DNA of 64,000 nt from Pseudomonas abietaniphila (GTDB taxonomy: Bacteria; Pseudomonadota; Gammaproteobacteria; Pseudomonadales; Pseudomonadaceae), in contig NZ_FNCO01000002.1 in assembly GCF_900100795.1 (NCBI RefSeq), positions 496,001 to 560,000 on the forward strand. Reading direction: 5' to 3'. Every line of letters starts with the position of its first letter. Position 1 is the stretch's first letter. Positions 24,861 to 33,530 of the stretch are shown here, piece by piece. The position numbers and the translations under genes are program-made. A model generated the notes under the pieces. It was not told where the DNA came from and searched no databases. It saw only the letters and a list, made by a program, of their open reading frames with translations.

Positions 24861-25835
24861 CTAAGTGTCTTCCGGTGCCGCCGGTTTGGTGACACGTTTC
24901 CTGCGAGTCGGCTGCGCTTGGGAGCGCAAATGGGTAATCATTTGCTCCAAGGTTTCTGCCCTAGCTTGCTGCGCGGTTGCCGCATGCTGCGCGCTTTCAA
25001 GAAGGATGCAATTTTCGGCGAATTTGGCTTCCCACTCAACCAGCTGTCGCGCGCTTTGGGTTGAGAGGGCCTTCTGGGCGCCCTGCTCGGACTTAAGAAG
25101 GTCCAAGGCTTGTAGCGTTGTCTCGAGCCGCTTCTGCAGTTGGACCAATTGCTTCGCTGATTCCTTAAGTTGTACACCAGTTGCCTTGCTCTCCTCGCGA
25201 GCACGGTCGACCTCGCGGTGGGCACGCGCCTCCACGTCTCTCACATAGGTTTCCTGTGCTTTTCGAGCTTGGTCTGCGTCATACCGGTCCGACAGCAGTT
25301 GTCGTTCAAGCGACTGTATCCGCTCACGACCTGCATCGCGGTCATCCTTCAATCCGTCCCGTTGCTGTGTGAGGTCTTCGATTTGACGCAGGCCTTGCTC
25401 AAGCAGGCGTTCCAGATCAGCCAACCGGCGTTCAGCAAGCTGCTGTTGCGCGATCGCGGTCGCGGCCTGCTGACGATACTGAGCCGCCTCCTGCCGGGCC
25501 GCATCTTCGATCGCCAACATTTTTGCCCGTTCTTCCACAAGGACCTGCCGCTGGTCGTCTAGAGACTGTTCCGCCACATCTTCTGCAAGGCGCACAGCCT
25601 GCTGCCAGATCGTGATGAACGCCTGTGACACCTCGGAAGGCAAAGATGGAAGGCGAGTTTCACTTCTCAGACGTTGCGCCAGACGGTCCCACCATTGGTC
25701 CAGGAGGCTACCAACGCGTGCAGGGCTGCCGCGGCCCAATTCAAGCCGGACACGCTCGACTGTGGGCCTTTCCCCACGCGCCAGCACCGTGTCCGCGGCG
25801 GCAAAAACCTCCGATTCAGGAACTCCTACCGCCAT
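24861..25835 (-). CDS. tnpT: TnpT-like protein: KfrA_N DNA-binding domain plus long coiled coil
   Basis: A 324-residue protein. Residues about 5-45 (VFAAADTVLARGERPTVERV, then LGRGSPARVGSLL) form the KfrA_N helix-turn-helix. The rest, about residues 90-300, is an alpha-helical coiled coil rich in Glu, Gln and Arg with few breaks, ending in a basic tail RRKRVTK. It is divergent from the tyrosine recombinase gene at 25923, the arrangement of tnpT-rst-tnpS in Tn4651-type Tn3 transposons, where TnpT helps TnpS resolve cointegrates at rst. No Tn3-type tnpA is in the window. Confidence 0.8.
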   Translation of the reverse strand: MAVGVPESEVFAAADTVLARGERPTVERVRLELGRGSPARVGSLLDQWWDRLAQRLRSETRLPSLPSEVSQAFITIWQQAVRLAEDVAEQSLDDQRQVLVEERAKMLAIEDAARQEAAQYRQQAATAIAQQQLAERRLADLERLLEQGLRQIEDLTQQRDGLKDDRDAGRERIQSLERQLLSDRYDADQARKAQETYVRDVEARAHREVDRAREESKATGVQLKESAKQLVQLQKRLETTLQALDLLKSEQGAQKALSTQSARQLVEWEAKFAENCILLESAQHAATAQQARAETLEQMITHLRSQAQPTRRKRVTKPAAPEDT

Positions 25836-25922
25836 GCTGAACCTCCGGCTATATTAGGTCTGATAAATGAAGTTTATCCGACTCTATTTTCTGATAACTG
25901 CTATTTTACTACGTTGAACGTA
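25836..25922. promoter_or_regulatory. Candidate rst resolution site between tnpT and tnpS
   Basis: The 87-base divergent intergenic region holds two inverted repeats: GATAAA-TGAAG-TTTATC at 25862-25878 and the palindrome TACGTTGAACGTA at 25910-25922 against the tnpS start. This fits a tyrosine-recombinase crossover core plus an accessory binding site, and it must also hold both promoters. Confidence 0.5.
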
Positions 25923-27041
25923 ATGAATAAAACGATTGAATTGAATACGGCCGTTGATACCCCGTTGGAGCTGAACTGGCTCTCGGATAACGCTCGCGAA
26001 GCTGCAAAGGCCTTTATCGCTGCAGGCACCGCCGCCAATACCGTGCGCAGCTACCGTAGCGCCCTCGCCTACTGGTCGGCTTGGCTACAACTGCGCTACG
26101 GTCGGACTCTAGGCGACGCGCCACTGCCCGACACCGTGGCGGTACAGTTCATTCTCGATCACCTGGCGCGGCCACTCGACAATGGCAACTGGTCCCACCT
26201 CCTCCCAGCGTCGATTGACGCGGCATTGGTCGCTGCCAAAGTGAAAAGCAAGCTAGGTGCGCTGGCCTTCAATACCGTCAGTCACCGGTTGGCGGTGATG
26301 AGCAAATGGCATCAGGTGAATGAATGGCCGAGCCCAAGCGAGTCCTTAGCGGTCAGAACGCTGTTGCGCGAGGCACGCAAGGCGCAGAGCCGGCGAGGCG
26401 TGCAGGTGCGCAAGAAAACGGCAGTGGTACTCGAACCCCTGCAGGCGCTTTTGGCCACCTGCACCGATAGCGTACGTGGCATTCGGGATCGCGCCCTTCT
26501 CCTGTTGGCCTGGAGTGGTGGCGGCCGTCGACGCTCGGAGGTGGTAGCTCTTACGGTCAAGGATGTGCGGCCATTGGATGCTGATACCTGGCTCTATACC
26601 CTGGGCGCGACCAAGACAGACACCAGCGGTGTCCGTCGGGAGAAACCCTTGCGAGGCGCGGCTGCGCAAGCTCTGGCGGCCTGGTTAGAAGTTGCACCTA
26701 CCGCTAACGGCCCGCTCTTTCGGCGCTTGTACAAAGGTGGAAGAGTCGGCAGCGAGGGGCTTTCAGGAGATCAAGTCGCGAGGATCGTTCAGCGCCGCGC
26801 GAAGCTCGCAGGCCTAGAAGGCGATTGGGCGGCACACAGTTTGCGCTCCGGATTCGTTACTGAAGCAGGAAGGCAGGGCGTGCCCATGGGCGAAGTCATG
26901 GCGATGACAGAACACCGCAGCGTTGCTACGGTGATGAGCTATTTCCAAGTAGGCATACTGCTGGAAAGCAGAGCGACGAAGTTGCTGCCAGACACAATCA
27001 CAGAACCACCAGTTGCAAAAACGATCAACACGCAAGATTAA
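25923..27041 (+). CDS. tnpS: TnpS-like tyrosine recombinase (cointegrate resolvase)
   Basis: A 372-residue tyrosine recombinase. The N-terminal SAM-like domain includes AAGTAANTVRSYRSALAYWSA. Catalytic residues are Arg in GGGRRRSEVVAL, Lys in GATKTDTSG, His-x-x-Arg in AHSLRSGFVTEAG, His in MTEHRSVATVM and the nucleophilic Tyr in MSYFQVG. The ATG at 25923 is preferred; a longer frame upstream runs into tnpT and the intergenic site. Divergence from tnpT supports the Tn4651-type resolvase rather than a phage integrase. Confidence 0.82.
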   Translation: MNKTIELNTAVDTPLELNWLSDNAREAAKAFIAAGTAANTVRSYRSALAYWSAWLQLRYGRTLGDAPLPDTVAVQFILDHLARPLDNGNWSHLLPASIDAALVAAKVKSKLGALAFNTVSHRLAVMSKWHQVNEWPSPSESLAVRTLLREARKAQSRRGVQVRKKTAVVLEPLQALLATCTDSVRGIRDRALLLLAWSGGGRRRSEVVALTVKDVRPLDADTWLYTLGATKTDTSGVRREKPLRGAAAQALAAWLEVAPTANGPLFRRLYKGGRVGSEGLSGDQVARIVQRRAKLAGLEGDWAAHSLRSGFVTEAGRQGVPMGEVMAMTEHRSVATVMSYFQVGILLESRATKLLPDTITEPPVAKTINTQD

Positions 27042-27188
27042 AAATTCGTCGAGAGTTGCCCCCCTTGCCAATCGGAGGAAGCGCAAATGACTACCTCACC
27101 AGCACTGACACGGGACAAGACAGGCCAGTAATCAGCCGTATCAGGCATGTGTACGAAGCGGCTATCAAGGTGTCGCATGGTTGCAATG

Positions 27189-27647
27189 CTAAGACCGATC
27201 CCGTTTTTTAAGTATGTTTCTGAGCTCTGACATGTCTTTTCTAATTCGTTCCTGCTCGCTTGACAGCAAGCTTATAGCATTCAAATTCTCGAGAATAACG
27301 GTCTGAACCAATGACAATATCCGAGTAGCGTGGTCGAACGTGGTATCTAGTCTATCGTGAAGTTGACCAATCTCATCCATGAGCTCCACCAGCTGACCTG
27401 GAACACCAGCATTCAAATTCGCATTCTCAGACAGAAGTTTCTGAATCGCGCTGTCAGAATATTCGATCCTCGACATTCTTTCGGCGGCAGGCTCAAGCAC
27501 CATGCTCAAGAGCAGTTTGACACTTTGATGAGTACCTCGACCAAGAATCTTATGGACGGCGGCAATGCTTATCCGCGAATTATTTCTATTAAGGAAGTCC
27601 ACAGCTTCTTGTACGTCTGAAAGCTTTATGTCTCGATTTCGTGCCAT
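27189..27647 (-). CDS. Small KfrA_N-like DNA-binding coiled-coil protein (TniE position)
   Basis: A 152-residue protein from the ATG at 27647 (GGTGGGG just upstream); a longer frame to 27794 is possible but AT-rich and unlike the family. Residues about 6-45 (DVQEAVDFLNRNNSRISIAA and VHKILGRGTHQSVKLLL) match the KfrA_N winged-helix pattern, and the C-terminal half is helical with heptad-like Leu/Ile spacing. It is the last gene of the Tn7-like operon, 148 bases after tniQ. It may bind the transposon ends or regulate the operon. The KfrA_N call is my reading of a short motif. Confidence 0.55.
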   Translation of the reverse strand: MARNRDIKLSDVQEAVDFLNRNNSRISIAAVHKILGRGTHQSVKLLLSMVLEPAAERMSRIEYSDSAIQKLLSENANLNAGVPGQLVELMDEIGQLHDRLDTTFDHATRILSLVQTVILENLNAISLLSSEQERIRKDMSELRNILKKRDRS

Positions 27648-27795
27648 GATCCCCACCAGTATTGTTAGAGAAATTCGAAGACCGTTAAGAAGCCGATAAT
27701 GCGTCATATATAAGTTTAGAAAAAATTCGAGCTCGGTTAAGTTACGCAACATAAAGCCATGGGAAAAGTAGTAAATGGCTACCAGTCTCGACAAG

Positions 27796-29118
27796 CTAGA
27801 TCAACACTGAAACCAGTTTCTCATCCGAAGCATCTCCACGACTCAACGTAAAATAATTTTCTTCGATGCGCTTTAATCGATACTGTTCCGTGTTGAGTCC
27901 GAGCTCTCCTGACAACGCCTGGATACAACTGCGCTCAGATAGCGGGACAATCGCCAAGAATGTTTCACCCACATTATTGACACCGACAGATCGAGCGGCC
28001 AGATCATAGAACACTCCACGCCAAGGCTGCATCGCAATGTGTACCACATAGCCCTCTTGCAGATAAGAATTAATGTGAAACATCAGTTTTAAATAGTACA
28101 CGAACACCAACTCTACAGGCACAAATCGAAAACCAGAGAAGCTCTGCTCCAGCATTCTTACGTACGAAAAGGAAAGATCATCGAGTTTTGAGGAACGTCC
28201 ATGCTGGAGTGACAATGATGAAAGCCGGAGACGCACCAAAAAATAAGTCACCGAGAGCAGACAAACCTCTTCATCAAGCTCATACCCATCCCAGCAACGA
28301 AGGTAGTTCGCATATCTCCCGAGGCAATAATCGTGGTTTTTCAAATGGACGCGCACTAATTGTTCACAAGCAGCCATCCAACCTACATCGGAGTCTGGCT
28401 CAGAAATAAAATTCCACCGAATACAGTGTAGCATTCGAGTCGGCCTCGCCTCCGTTTTTTCCGCAAATGGGAATAATTCAAATCGGGTTACCAGTGCTTG
28501 AAGCGACGGCGTACCGAAATAATCATCAACTTGATCCAGCATCATGAAAAAATTCTGCCCACCTCGAGCACGTTCTGTAATAAATTCGAACCACGCTTTT
28601 TGCTTGCCACCAATAGCGGCAAGCATTCGGACTAATTTACCATCCGCTCGAAATTTCAATTGCTCGGTAGGTCGCAGCCACTGGAATCCACACTCCTCAC
28701 ACACTCCAACTGGCATGACTCTTTTAGGAATCTCGCGCTGGCAGCTCTCGCAAAGTTCTGCTAATGGCTTATCATGAACCAAGCAAAACTTTACCTGCGG
28801 AAGGCAGAAGAATACAGAATGGTATCCTAGACACAGGCAGTCCTCGCAATACCTCAAACGTTTCTCTTCAGCGGAAAAACCAAATACTCTGTAGGCGGAC
28901 GGCACATGCTGAGCAAGCGAAGAAAGACGAGCCTTAGGCAAGCTACCTGGCACTTTCTCAAAATATAGAAGGTCTTCAGGAAAATTCAGACTGCGGCCTG
29001 AAACATGCTTGAATGTATCTTCAAGACTAGCATTGTATATAGATGAAATATTGAAGAGAATTCCAAACATCGACTCGTAGGGATAGGCTCCTCGCTGAAA
29101 ATAAACAGACCTGCTCAT
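27796..29118 (-). CDS. tniQ: TniQ/TnsD-family target-selection protein
   Basis: A 440-residue TniQ-type protein. The zinc-finger region is at residues about 90-170, with Cys/His pairs in RYCEDCLCLGYHSVFF, KFCLVHDKPLAELCESCQ and VCEECGFQWLRP. The N-terminus (AYPYESMFGILFNISSIYN) fits the TniQ start. Its start codon overlaps the stop of the ATPase gene by ATGA. In Tn7-like elements this protein binds the target and recruits the TnsC-type ATPase; the length is between short TniQ and full TnsD, so a specific attachment site is possible. Confidence 0.85.
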   Translation of the reverse strand: MSRSVYFQRGAYPYESMFGILFNISSIYNASLEDTFKHVSGRSLNFPEDLLYFEKVPGSLPKARLSSLAQHVPSAYRVFGFSAEEKRLRYCEDCLCLGYHSVFFCLPQVKFCLVHDKPLAELCESCQREIPKRVMPVGVCEECGFQWLRPTEQLKFRADGKLVRMLAAIGGKQKAWFEFITERARGGQNFFMMLDQVDDYFGTPSLQALVTRFELFPFAEKTEARPTRMLHCIRWNFISEPDSDVGWMAACEQLVRVHLKNHDYCLGRYANYLRCWDGYELDEEVCLLSVTYFLVRLRLSSLSLQHGRSSKLDDLSFSYVRMLEQSFSGFRFVPVELVFVYYLKLMFHINSYLQEGYVVHIAMQPWRGVFYDLAARSVGVNNVGETFLAIVPLSERSCIQALSGELGLNTEQYRLKRIEENYFTLSRGDASDEKLVSVLI

Positions 29119-30071
29119 GCTATTTTATCCCCATTTTCTTTAGTAAAATTGGCAATATTACTGCGACTCACTGCTTTTTCAATGTCGTGTGTCGTTAGCT
29201 CAAGAAATGGGCGATCATGATTTTTGCATTGCCTCAATACGTAACCGATGGTTCTAAACACATGTTCAAGGGGCAAATTTCTTTTGTAGGCCCCGAAAGC
29301 CATGAACTGTAGAGCCTTCCATATTTCGTCAGTATAATTTGCAAGTCTAAATCCGTGTGAGTATGCAGCCGGAACCAGACTTTGCGTGCAGGTAAGACCA
29401 TTAGAATGAGTGTAATCTGACGAACTGTCGACGGCATCAAGAATAAGTTTGAGTTCTGACTTCTTCCTGCAGCCAGCAAATTCAATAAATTCACTCATGA
29501 ACCTTGATATCAGCTTAGCAGCATCATCGTCTTTTCGAGCCTTCTCCTTCAGTTTAAATACTCCAGGCATAGCAAATGAGATAACTGTCATAATAATGCC
29601 TTTTCGATGGAGCATGTTGAACATGTCTGCTAGCTGATGAAGATCGAAAACCCTGAGCCGTTGAAACTCATCGAGCAACAACACCCACTGATTGCAGTTC
29701 CGCTCTTTGCACTTAAATTCGATTGCGTTAACTATTCGCTCAAATCTGAGCACCGCCAGTTCACTTCTCTGCTTGAATTCGCACCCCTCCTCGAGCCCAA
29801 TCTGTACCGCAATGTTACTGGTGTAGCTTTCATTTCTCAGAACCTCGATTTGAGTAACATAAGCACGAGGCATGAAACCCGAGAGACGACTTTTCAACAC
29901 TTCAGCGCACCGCGATTTACCCAGTCTCGCTAATCCGTAGAAAACTATTCCAGTTTTACGCATGAATACTGCGTCCATGGCGACACTGCAAGCATCAGCT
30001 AGCGGAGTGGTGATCACCGTAAACGTTTGTGAAAATACAGCATGCTGCTTATAGTCTGAATCATCCATCAT
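29115..30071 (-). CDS. tniB: AAA+ ATPase, TniB/TnsC-like transposition regulator
   Basis: A 318-residue AAA+ protein with Walker A YGLARLGKSR (about residues 45-54) and Walker B WVLLLDEFQRL. The segment QLADMFNMLHRKGIIMTVISFA resembles the sensor region of TnsC/TniB. It bridges the DDE transposase and TniQ by forming a target-bound filament in related systems. Both ends overlap neighbouring genes by ATGA, so translation is coupled. Confidence 0.87.
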   Translation of the reverse strand: MMDDSDYKQHAVFSQTFTVITTPLADACSVAMDAVFMRKTGIVFYGLARLGKSRCAEVLKSRLSGFMPRAYVTQIEVLRNESYTSNIAVQIGLEEGCEFKQRSELAVLRFERIVNAIEFKCKERNCNQWVLLLDEFQRLRVFDLHQLADMFNMLHRKGIIMTVISFAMPGVFKLKEKARKDDDAAKLISRFMSEFIEFAGCRKKSELKLILDAVDSSSDYTHSNGLTCTQSLVPAAYSHGFRLANYTDEIWKALQFMAFGAYKRNLPLEHVFRTIGYVLRQCKNHDRPFLELTTHDIEKAVSRSNIANFTKENGDKIA

Positions 30072-32044
30072 TCTGTCCCCCCCACAGGCATCCTGAACTC
30101 CTCGTCTATCGACCCCACATCATCAGGAGCCAAGCTCCCCTTCGAGCCTTGTGGCGAGTCTTCGTTCCGATCGATGCTTGTGATGGGCATGTCACTATCT
30201 TCAATATCGGAAGTTTCAAAGTCCAACTCCCCATTTTTCGACATAAGTTCATAATACATGCGTGTAAACTGCAGATTATTTTTCTTGTTGGCATTTTTAG
30301 TGAGATGATGCAAGTACGACAAAACGATATCATCCGGATGTGATACTTCGAACGTCCGATCAAGATAAGCCTGGTAGATGATTTTTCTCGTAATCCCACT
30401 GTGCCTTGTTTTGCACCAAAACCCTAAAACCGTTAATATCCCTAACGAAGTACCATCAGCCAAATAAGCTTCAACGTATCGATAATCATCTGGGTCAATT
30501 TTGATAAGTACTTCATAGCCCAGCAAATGAGTCGATTCAGCCAGCCGAGGATTGGTATACCTTGCCTTAGCAAAGTTGATATGAGGCGCCACGCCGGCTT
30601 TAACACTTCCTCTTACCCTTCTAAGCTCTATATCCTCTTTCAGTTGGAACTTGTTTACCGCGGACTGATTCGCTCGCGGATAGATCAACCGCTGCTTTTT
30701 ATTGTGAAAATGTGCGTACATCAACTCCGCTGGACTCTTAGAATAATTGCTACCCATTTTTGGTGTAATGTTGTACGCCGCCACCCATGTATCCAGGACC
30801 TGTCGAGCCTCATCAACAAACACCTCATACATTTCCGCCTTTTCTTCAGCCTTATCAGCCCTCCCAGAGTACGGGTTGCTGCCGGTGGTTGACGGAGTCC
30901 TATGCATTATCTTTGACGCTATTTGGTGGAACGTATTCTCAATCAGCCAGCGACGCTCAGGATGACCAAGTTGGCCAAAATTTATTGCAAAACCCAGATT
31001 ATTACGCAGTTTCTCTTTCACTTTGATAGCGTGGTGCGCCATGGCATTATCCAAAGAGACGCTACTCCAAAGAGTCTTTTGGGTTTCCGGCAGAATATAG
31101 CCCATCATGCCGCTACCAGGGCTATATTCAAGATTTTCAACCGTTAGATGTTCTATGGGTTTCCAATCTCCCAAAAACGCATCTACTAGAATATCATGCA
31201 CATCTTGAGCGCGAACCTCACTACTGAATACAAAGTTGCATGCCAAAAATCCCTTGGTTACTTTTTCCACTACTGCGAGTAGCCAGAACCTTTCGATTAC
31301 TCGAGGGACATATATGCCCGGTAGCGGCTCTACATTAATTATGCAAAACTTATCCACCTTATATGCATCTAACTCAATCGTGTCGAACGGAATATTTGCG
31401 TCAATCAGCCCTAACTCACCGGTCCCGAGGCGGGCATGGGTTTCTCCTTTAGTACCCAAAGTTAAGGAGGCATGCACGAAGTTCGTATCGAGGATTTCAT
31501 CGATGAGTTTTTCAATCGAGCGTCGGCCACCGCGTCTTTCATTGAACGGCCATTCGTCGTCTCCTACACCCGCTTCTCTTAGGAGTTTTTTAAAAAACGC
31601 GTACAAAATCCCTTTTTCAAATTTCATGCCTTTATTGGCAGTATGAATAGACCAAACTTGTTTTACAAAATTTTCTCTCACCGATGGGTATTTATCAAGT
31701 GTCGCGCTGAGGACTCCCGAGAGCGAGCCATGCTGACCGGTACGTTTCTTAGCGAAAGGCGCTTTCCTATTATAGCCATTGAGGTGTTTCCCCGGAAGCA
31801 GTGCTCTATCACCCCAATATTCGCCATCCGGATCTAGGCTTAAAAAGCGCTTGGTCAGCCTTGATTGCTCGCTATTGCTAACGCCTGTCTGTTCATATAT
31901 TAAATTTCCGCTCAGGCCAGAAAACCTGAGCTCAATAGCTTTCAGCCGCGAAAGGAATTGGAGGCGAATATCGTCATCCAGCATTTCGGAATTTACAAAA
32001 CATAACTCGGAGAAATCGTATGCTATGGTCCTCAGTTTTTTCAT
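30068..32044 (-). CDS. tniA: DDE transposase, TniA/TnsB-like
   Basis: A 658-residue transposase of the Mu/TnsB type. Counting from the ATG at 32044, the catalytic triad is D226 (TIELDAYKVDKF), D332 (VSLDNAMAHH) and E369 (RRWLIENTFHQI), with the usual HPERRW spacing. N-terminal helical DNA-binding domains precede residue 200 and a beta-barrel domain follows. The ATG at 32044 overlaps the TGA of the TnsA-like gene; a start 12 bases earlier is possible. It carries out DNA breakage and joining at transposon ends. Confidence 0.9.
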   Translation of the reverse strand: MKKLRTIAYDFSELCFVNSEMLDDDIRLQFLSRLKAIELRFSGLSGNLIYEQTGVSNSEQSRLTKRFLSLDPDGEYWGDRALLPGKHLNGYNRKAPFAKKRTGQHGSLSGVLSATLDKYPSVRENFVKQVWSIHTANKGMKFEKGILYAFFKKLLREAGVGDDEWPFNERRGGRRSIEKLIDEILDTNFVHASLTLGTKGETHARLGTGELGLIDANIPFDTIELDAYKVDKFCIINVEPLPGIYVPRVIERFWLLAVVEKVTKGFLACNFVFSSEVRAQDVHDILVDAFLGDWKPIEHLTVENLEYSPGSGMMGYILPETQKTLWSSVSLDNAMAHHAIKVKEKLRNNLGFAINFGQLGHPERRWLIENTFHQIASKIMHRTPSTTGSNPYSGRADKAEEKAEMYEVFVDEARQVLDTWVAAYNITPKMGSNYSKSPAELMYAHFHNKKQRLIYPRANQSAVNKFQLKEDIELRRVRGSVKAGVAPHINFAKARYTNPRLAESTHLLGYEVLIKIDPDDYRYVEAYLADGTSLGILTVLGFWCKTRHSGITRKIIYQAYLDRTFEVSHPDDIVLSYLHHLTKNANKKNNLQFTRMYYELMSKNGELDFETSDIEDSDMPITSIDRNEDSPQGSKGSLAPDDVGSIDEEFRMPVGGTE

Positions 32045-32817
32045 CTCAAGACCCATTCAGCATCGTAAGAGAAGAAATATGGATTTAGCTCAACGCTTAT
32101 CAATCCCTCTGCGTACATTTTCGCAAAAAGAAAGCACGCAATATCCTCACTATCTGTATTCAGAGCAGTTAAGAACTCCCTCAAATTTCCTTTAGTTTTT
32201 GTTCTTATTATTGCAGATGCTTCTTCTAACAGACTGTACGAAACTAAAGTATTTCTACCAACTGAAAGGCAGGCTGAAACCCTAAGAAGCGGCATGATTT
32301 TGTACTTCATAGGCATAATTTCGTCGATGCCGAATAACCGCAATGTGGCACCTTTGAGATGTGCGTGTTCGTCAAGCGCATTGAGAAACGATTCATCCTT
32401 CTGACGTTCAGCAGAGACTAACAAGTGCCACTCTAGGCTTCCGTCAAAACGAGAAACCTCAGCATCAAATGATATCTGGTGAGGCTTAGGGTTTAATATG
32501 AGGCGAGGTGCAGGATAGAGCTCAAATGTTTTGACTTCCTGGTCAAACTCAAGGAAACATAACCAGTGCCCTAGAGCCAAATCACTACACAATCTGTAAC
32601 TGCTGGACGTCTTATAGCTGTACACACTCCAAGCATTACCGAAGTGCTGTCCGCGGTTAGTGAAGTAGGAAGTTTTTGATCCTTTTTTAGCCACAATATC
32701 CCACCTCCCGACTGTTCGGAATAATGGGATTATTCTGGCCGCCTCAATATAATTTAAGACTGCCTCCTGCTTCCAAATCCTTAATGAATAATCCAAATTT
32801 GATTTTCTTCTACACAC
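32041..32817 (-). CDS. TnsA-like protein, catalytic residues apparently lost
   Basis: A 258-residue protein at the TnsA position, starting at a GTG or other weak start near 32817. The segment LGHWLCFLEFDQEVKTFELY matches the conserved 'LLEFDPxVxxFEEQP' strand-helix of TnsA N-terminal nucleases, and HQISFDAEVSRFDG aligns with the 'xPDF' strand. But the Glu expected before that helix reads SDLALGHW, and the expected E/Q-x-K strand reads HLLVSAER. So the PD-(D/E)xK site looks damaged, and the protein may be structural while transposition goes by cointegrates. This depends on my manual alignment. Confidence 0.65.
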   Translation of the reverse strand: MCRRKSNLDYSLRIWKQEAVLNYIEAARIIPLFRTVGRWDIVAKKGSKTSYFTNRGQHFGNAWSVYSYKTSSSYRLCSDLALGHWLCFLEFDQEVKTFELYPAPRLILNPKPHQISFDAEVSRFDGSLEWHLLVSAERQKDESFLNALDEHAHLKGATLRLFGIDEIMPMKYKIMPLLRVSACLSVGRNTLVSYSLLEEASAIIRTKTKGNLREFLTALNTDSEDIACFLFAKMYAEGLISVELNPYFFSYDAEWVLR

Positions 32818-33098
32818 TCACGTTACAGGCCTCGTCGAAATCTGCAATGATATTTTTCTATGAGCCGAGACGCAGAAATAGGCGTCAATCATATATATCA
32901 CTACGATCTATGCATGCAACTGCGATACCATCCACTATTTTGGATATTTAGTTCGGAATGGTCTGCAAGACTTAATTTTGCACCTTGAAGCCTGCACAAA
33001 ATCCAAAAGCCAGCGAACGACAGATTTTGATTTAGCGAAAATTGTAGAAAAAAGATAGATTTACGAATTTTTCTGTTTTTGAGATTCAGTTCGGCACA
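32818..33098. other. AT-rich right end region of the Tn7-like element
   Basis: 281 bases without a gene. It contains two related stretches near the edge, GATTTAGCGAAAATTG at about 33032 and GATTTACGAATTTTTC at about 33058, which could be transposase-binding repeats. The outward end read on the minus strand begins TGTAGTGTGCCGAAC, fitting the TGT tips of this family. The operon promoter must also be here. Confidence 0.5.
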
Positions 33099-33514
33099 CT
33101 ACAGGTCGTCCGGTGAAAGTCTGCGCAAACAATCACCCACTCCGACGAAGGCCTCTTCCCAGGTCGTGGCTACGTATCGGCCTGATTCGGGTCGCAACGC
33201 ATCGCGGGTAATCCGACCGTAATGCTCAAGGTCGTGATCGCTCCAGTTGCGTAACTCGCTCAGGGAATGCTGGTGAAAGAAATCAGGTTCAGTGCGCAAC
33301 GACGTTAACTCCCATGTGGTCGCTTTCGCTCCGTTTTCACAGAATTCCAATGCATGGGTTCACCGGGCTTGGCCCAGGCACAACTGACGCAGGCAAAGCC
33401 GTCAGGCTTGTTTTGCTTGAGTAATGCCTTTGTCCCCTTGATACGGTCTGTTCCGGCCAAAGGATGTTCATTACCGAATGAGCAGAGCCCTACTCCCGGA
33501 CGCCCCCGTCGCAC
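33099..33514 (-). pseudogene. FdhF/YdeP-type molybdopterin oxidoreductase, N-terminal remnant
   Basis: The reading KQNKPDGFACVSCAWAKPGE continues, in another frame, as EFCENGAKATTWELTS and LRNWSDHDLEHYGRIT, the conserved N-terminus of the YdeP/FdhF-like molybdoenzymes. A missing base in the CCCATGCA run near 33350 causes the frame change. The gene is cut at 33098 by the Tn7-like element end, just after RLSPDD, and its 5' part is also missing or altered before 33514. It is not functional. Confidence 0.75.
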
Positions 33515-33530
33515 GCTTCGCCATCAACCG

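Larger units (their letters stand above)
27189..33098 (-). mobile_element. Tn7-like (tni) transposition module, five genes
   Basis: One minus-strand operon in the order TnsA-like, DDE transposase, AAA ATPase, TniQ, small KfrA_N-like protein, with ATGA overlaps between the first four. The base composition is clearly more AT-rich than its surroundings. The right edge is near 33098, where the frame of an FdhF-like gene is lost. The left edge is not resolved and may lie in 27042-27188 or include tnpS/tnpT. The five-gene layout recalls tniC-A-B-D-E of Tn6022/AbaR-type elements. No recognisable cargo lies between the module and its right edge. Confidence 0.75.

Noticed and set aside
27087..27131. 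A 14-codon frame with GGAGGA upstream (MTTSPALTRDKTGQ)
   Set aside because: Too short to assign. It might be the start of a gene lost at the edge of the Tn7-like element, but nothing supports this.
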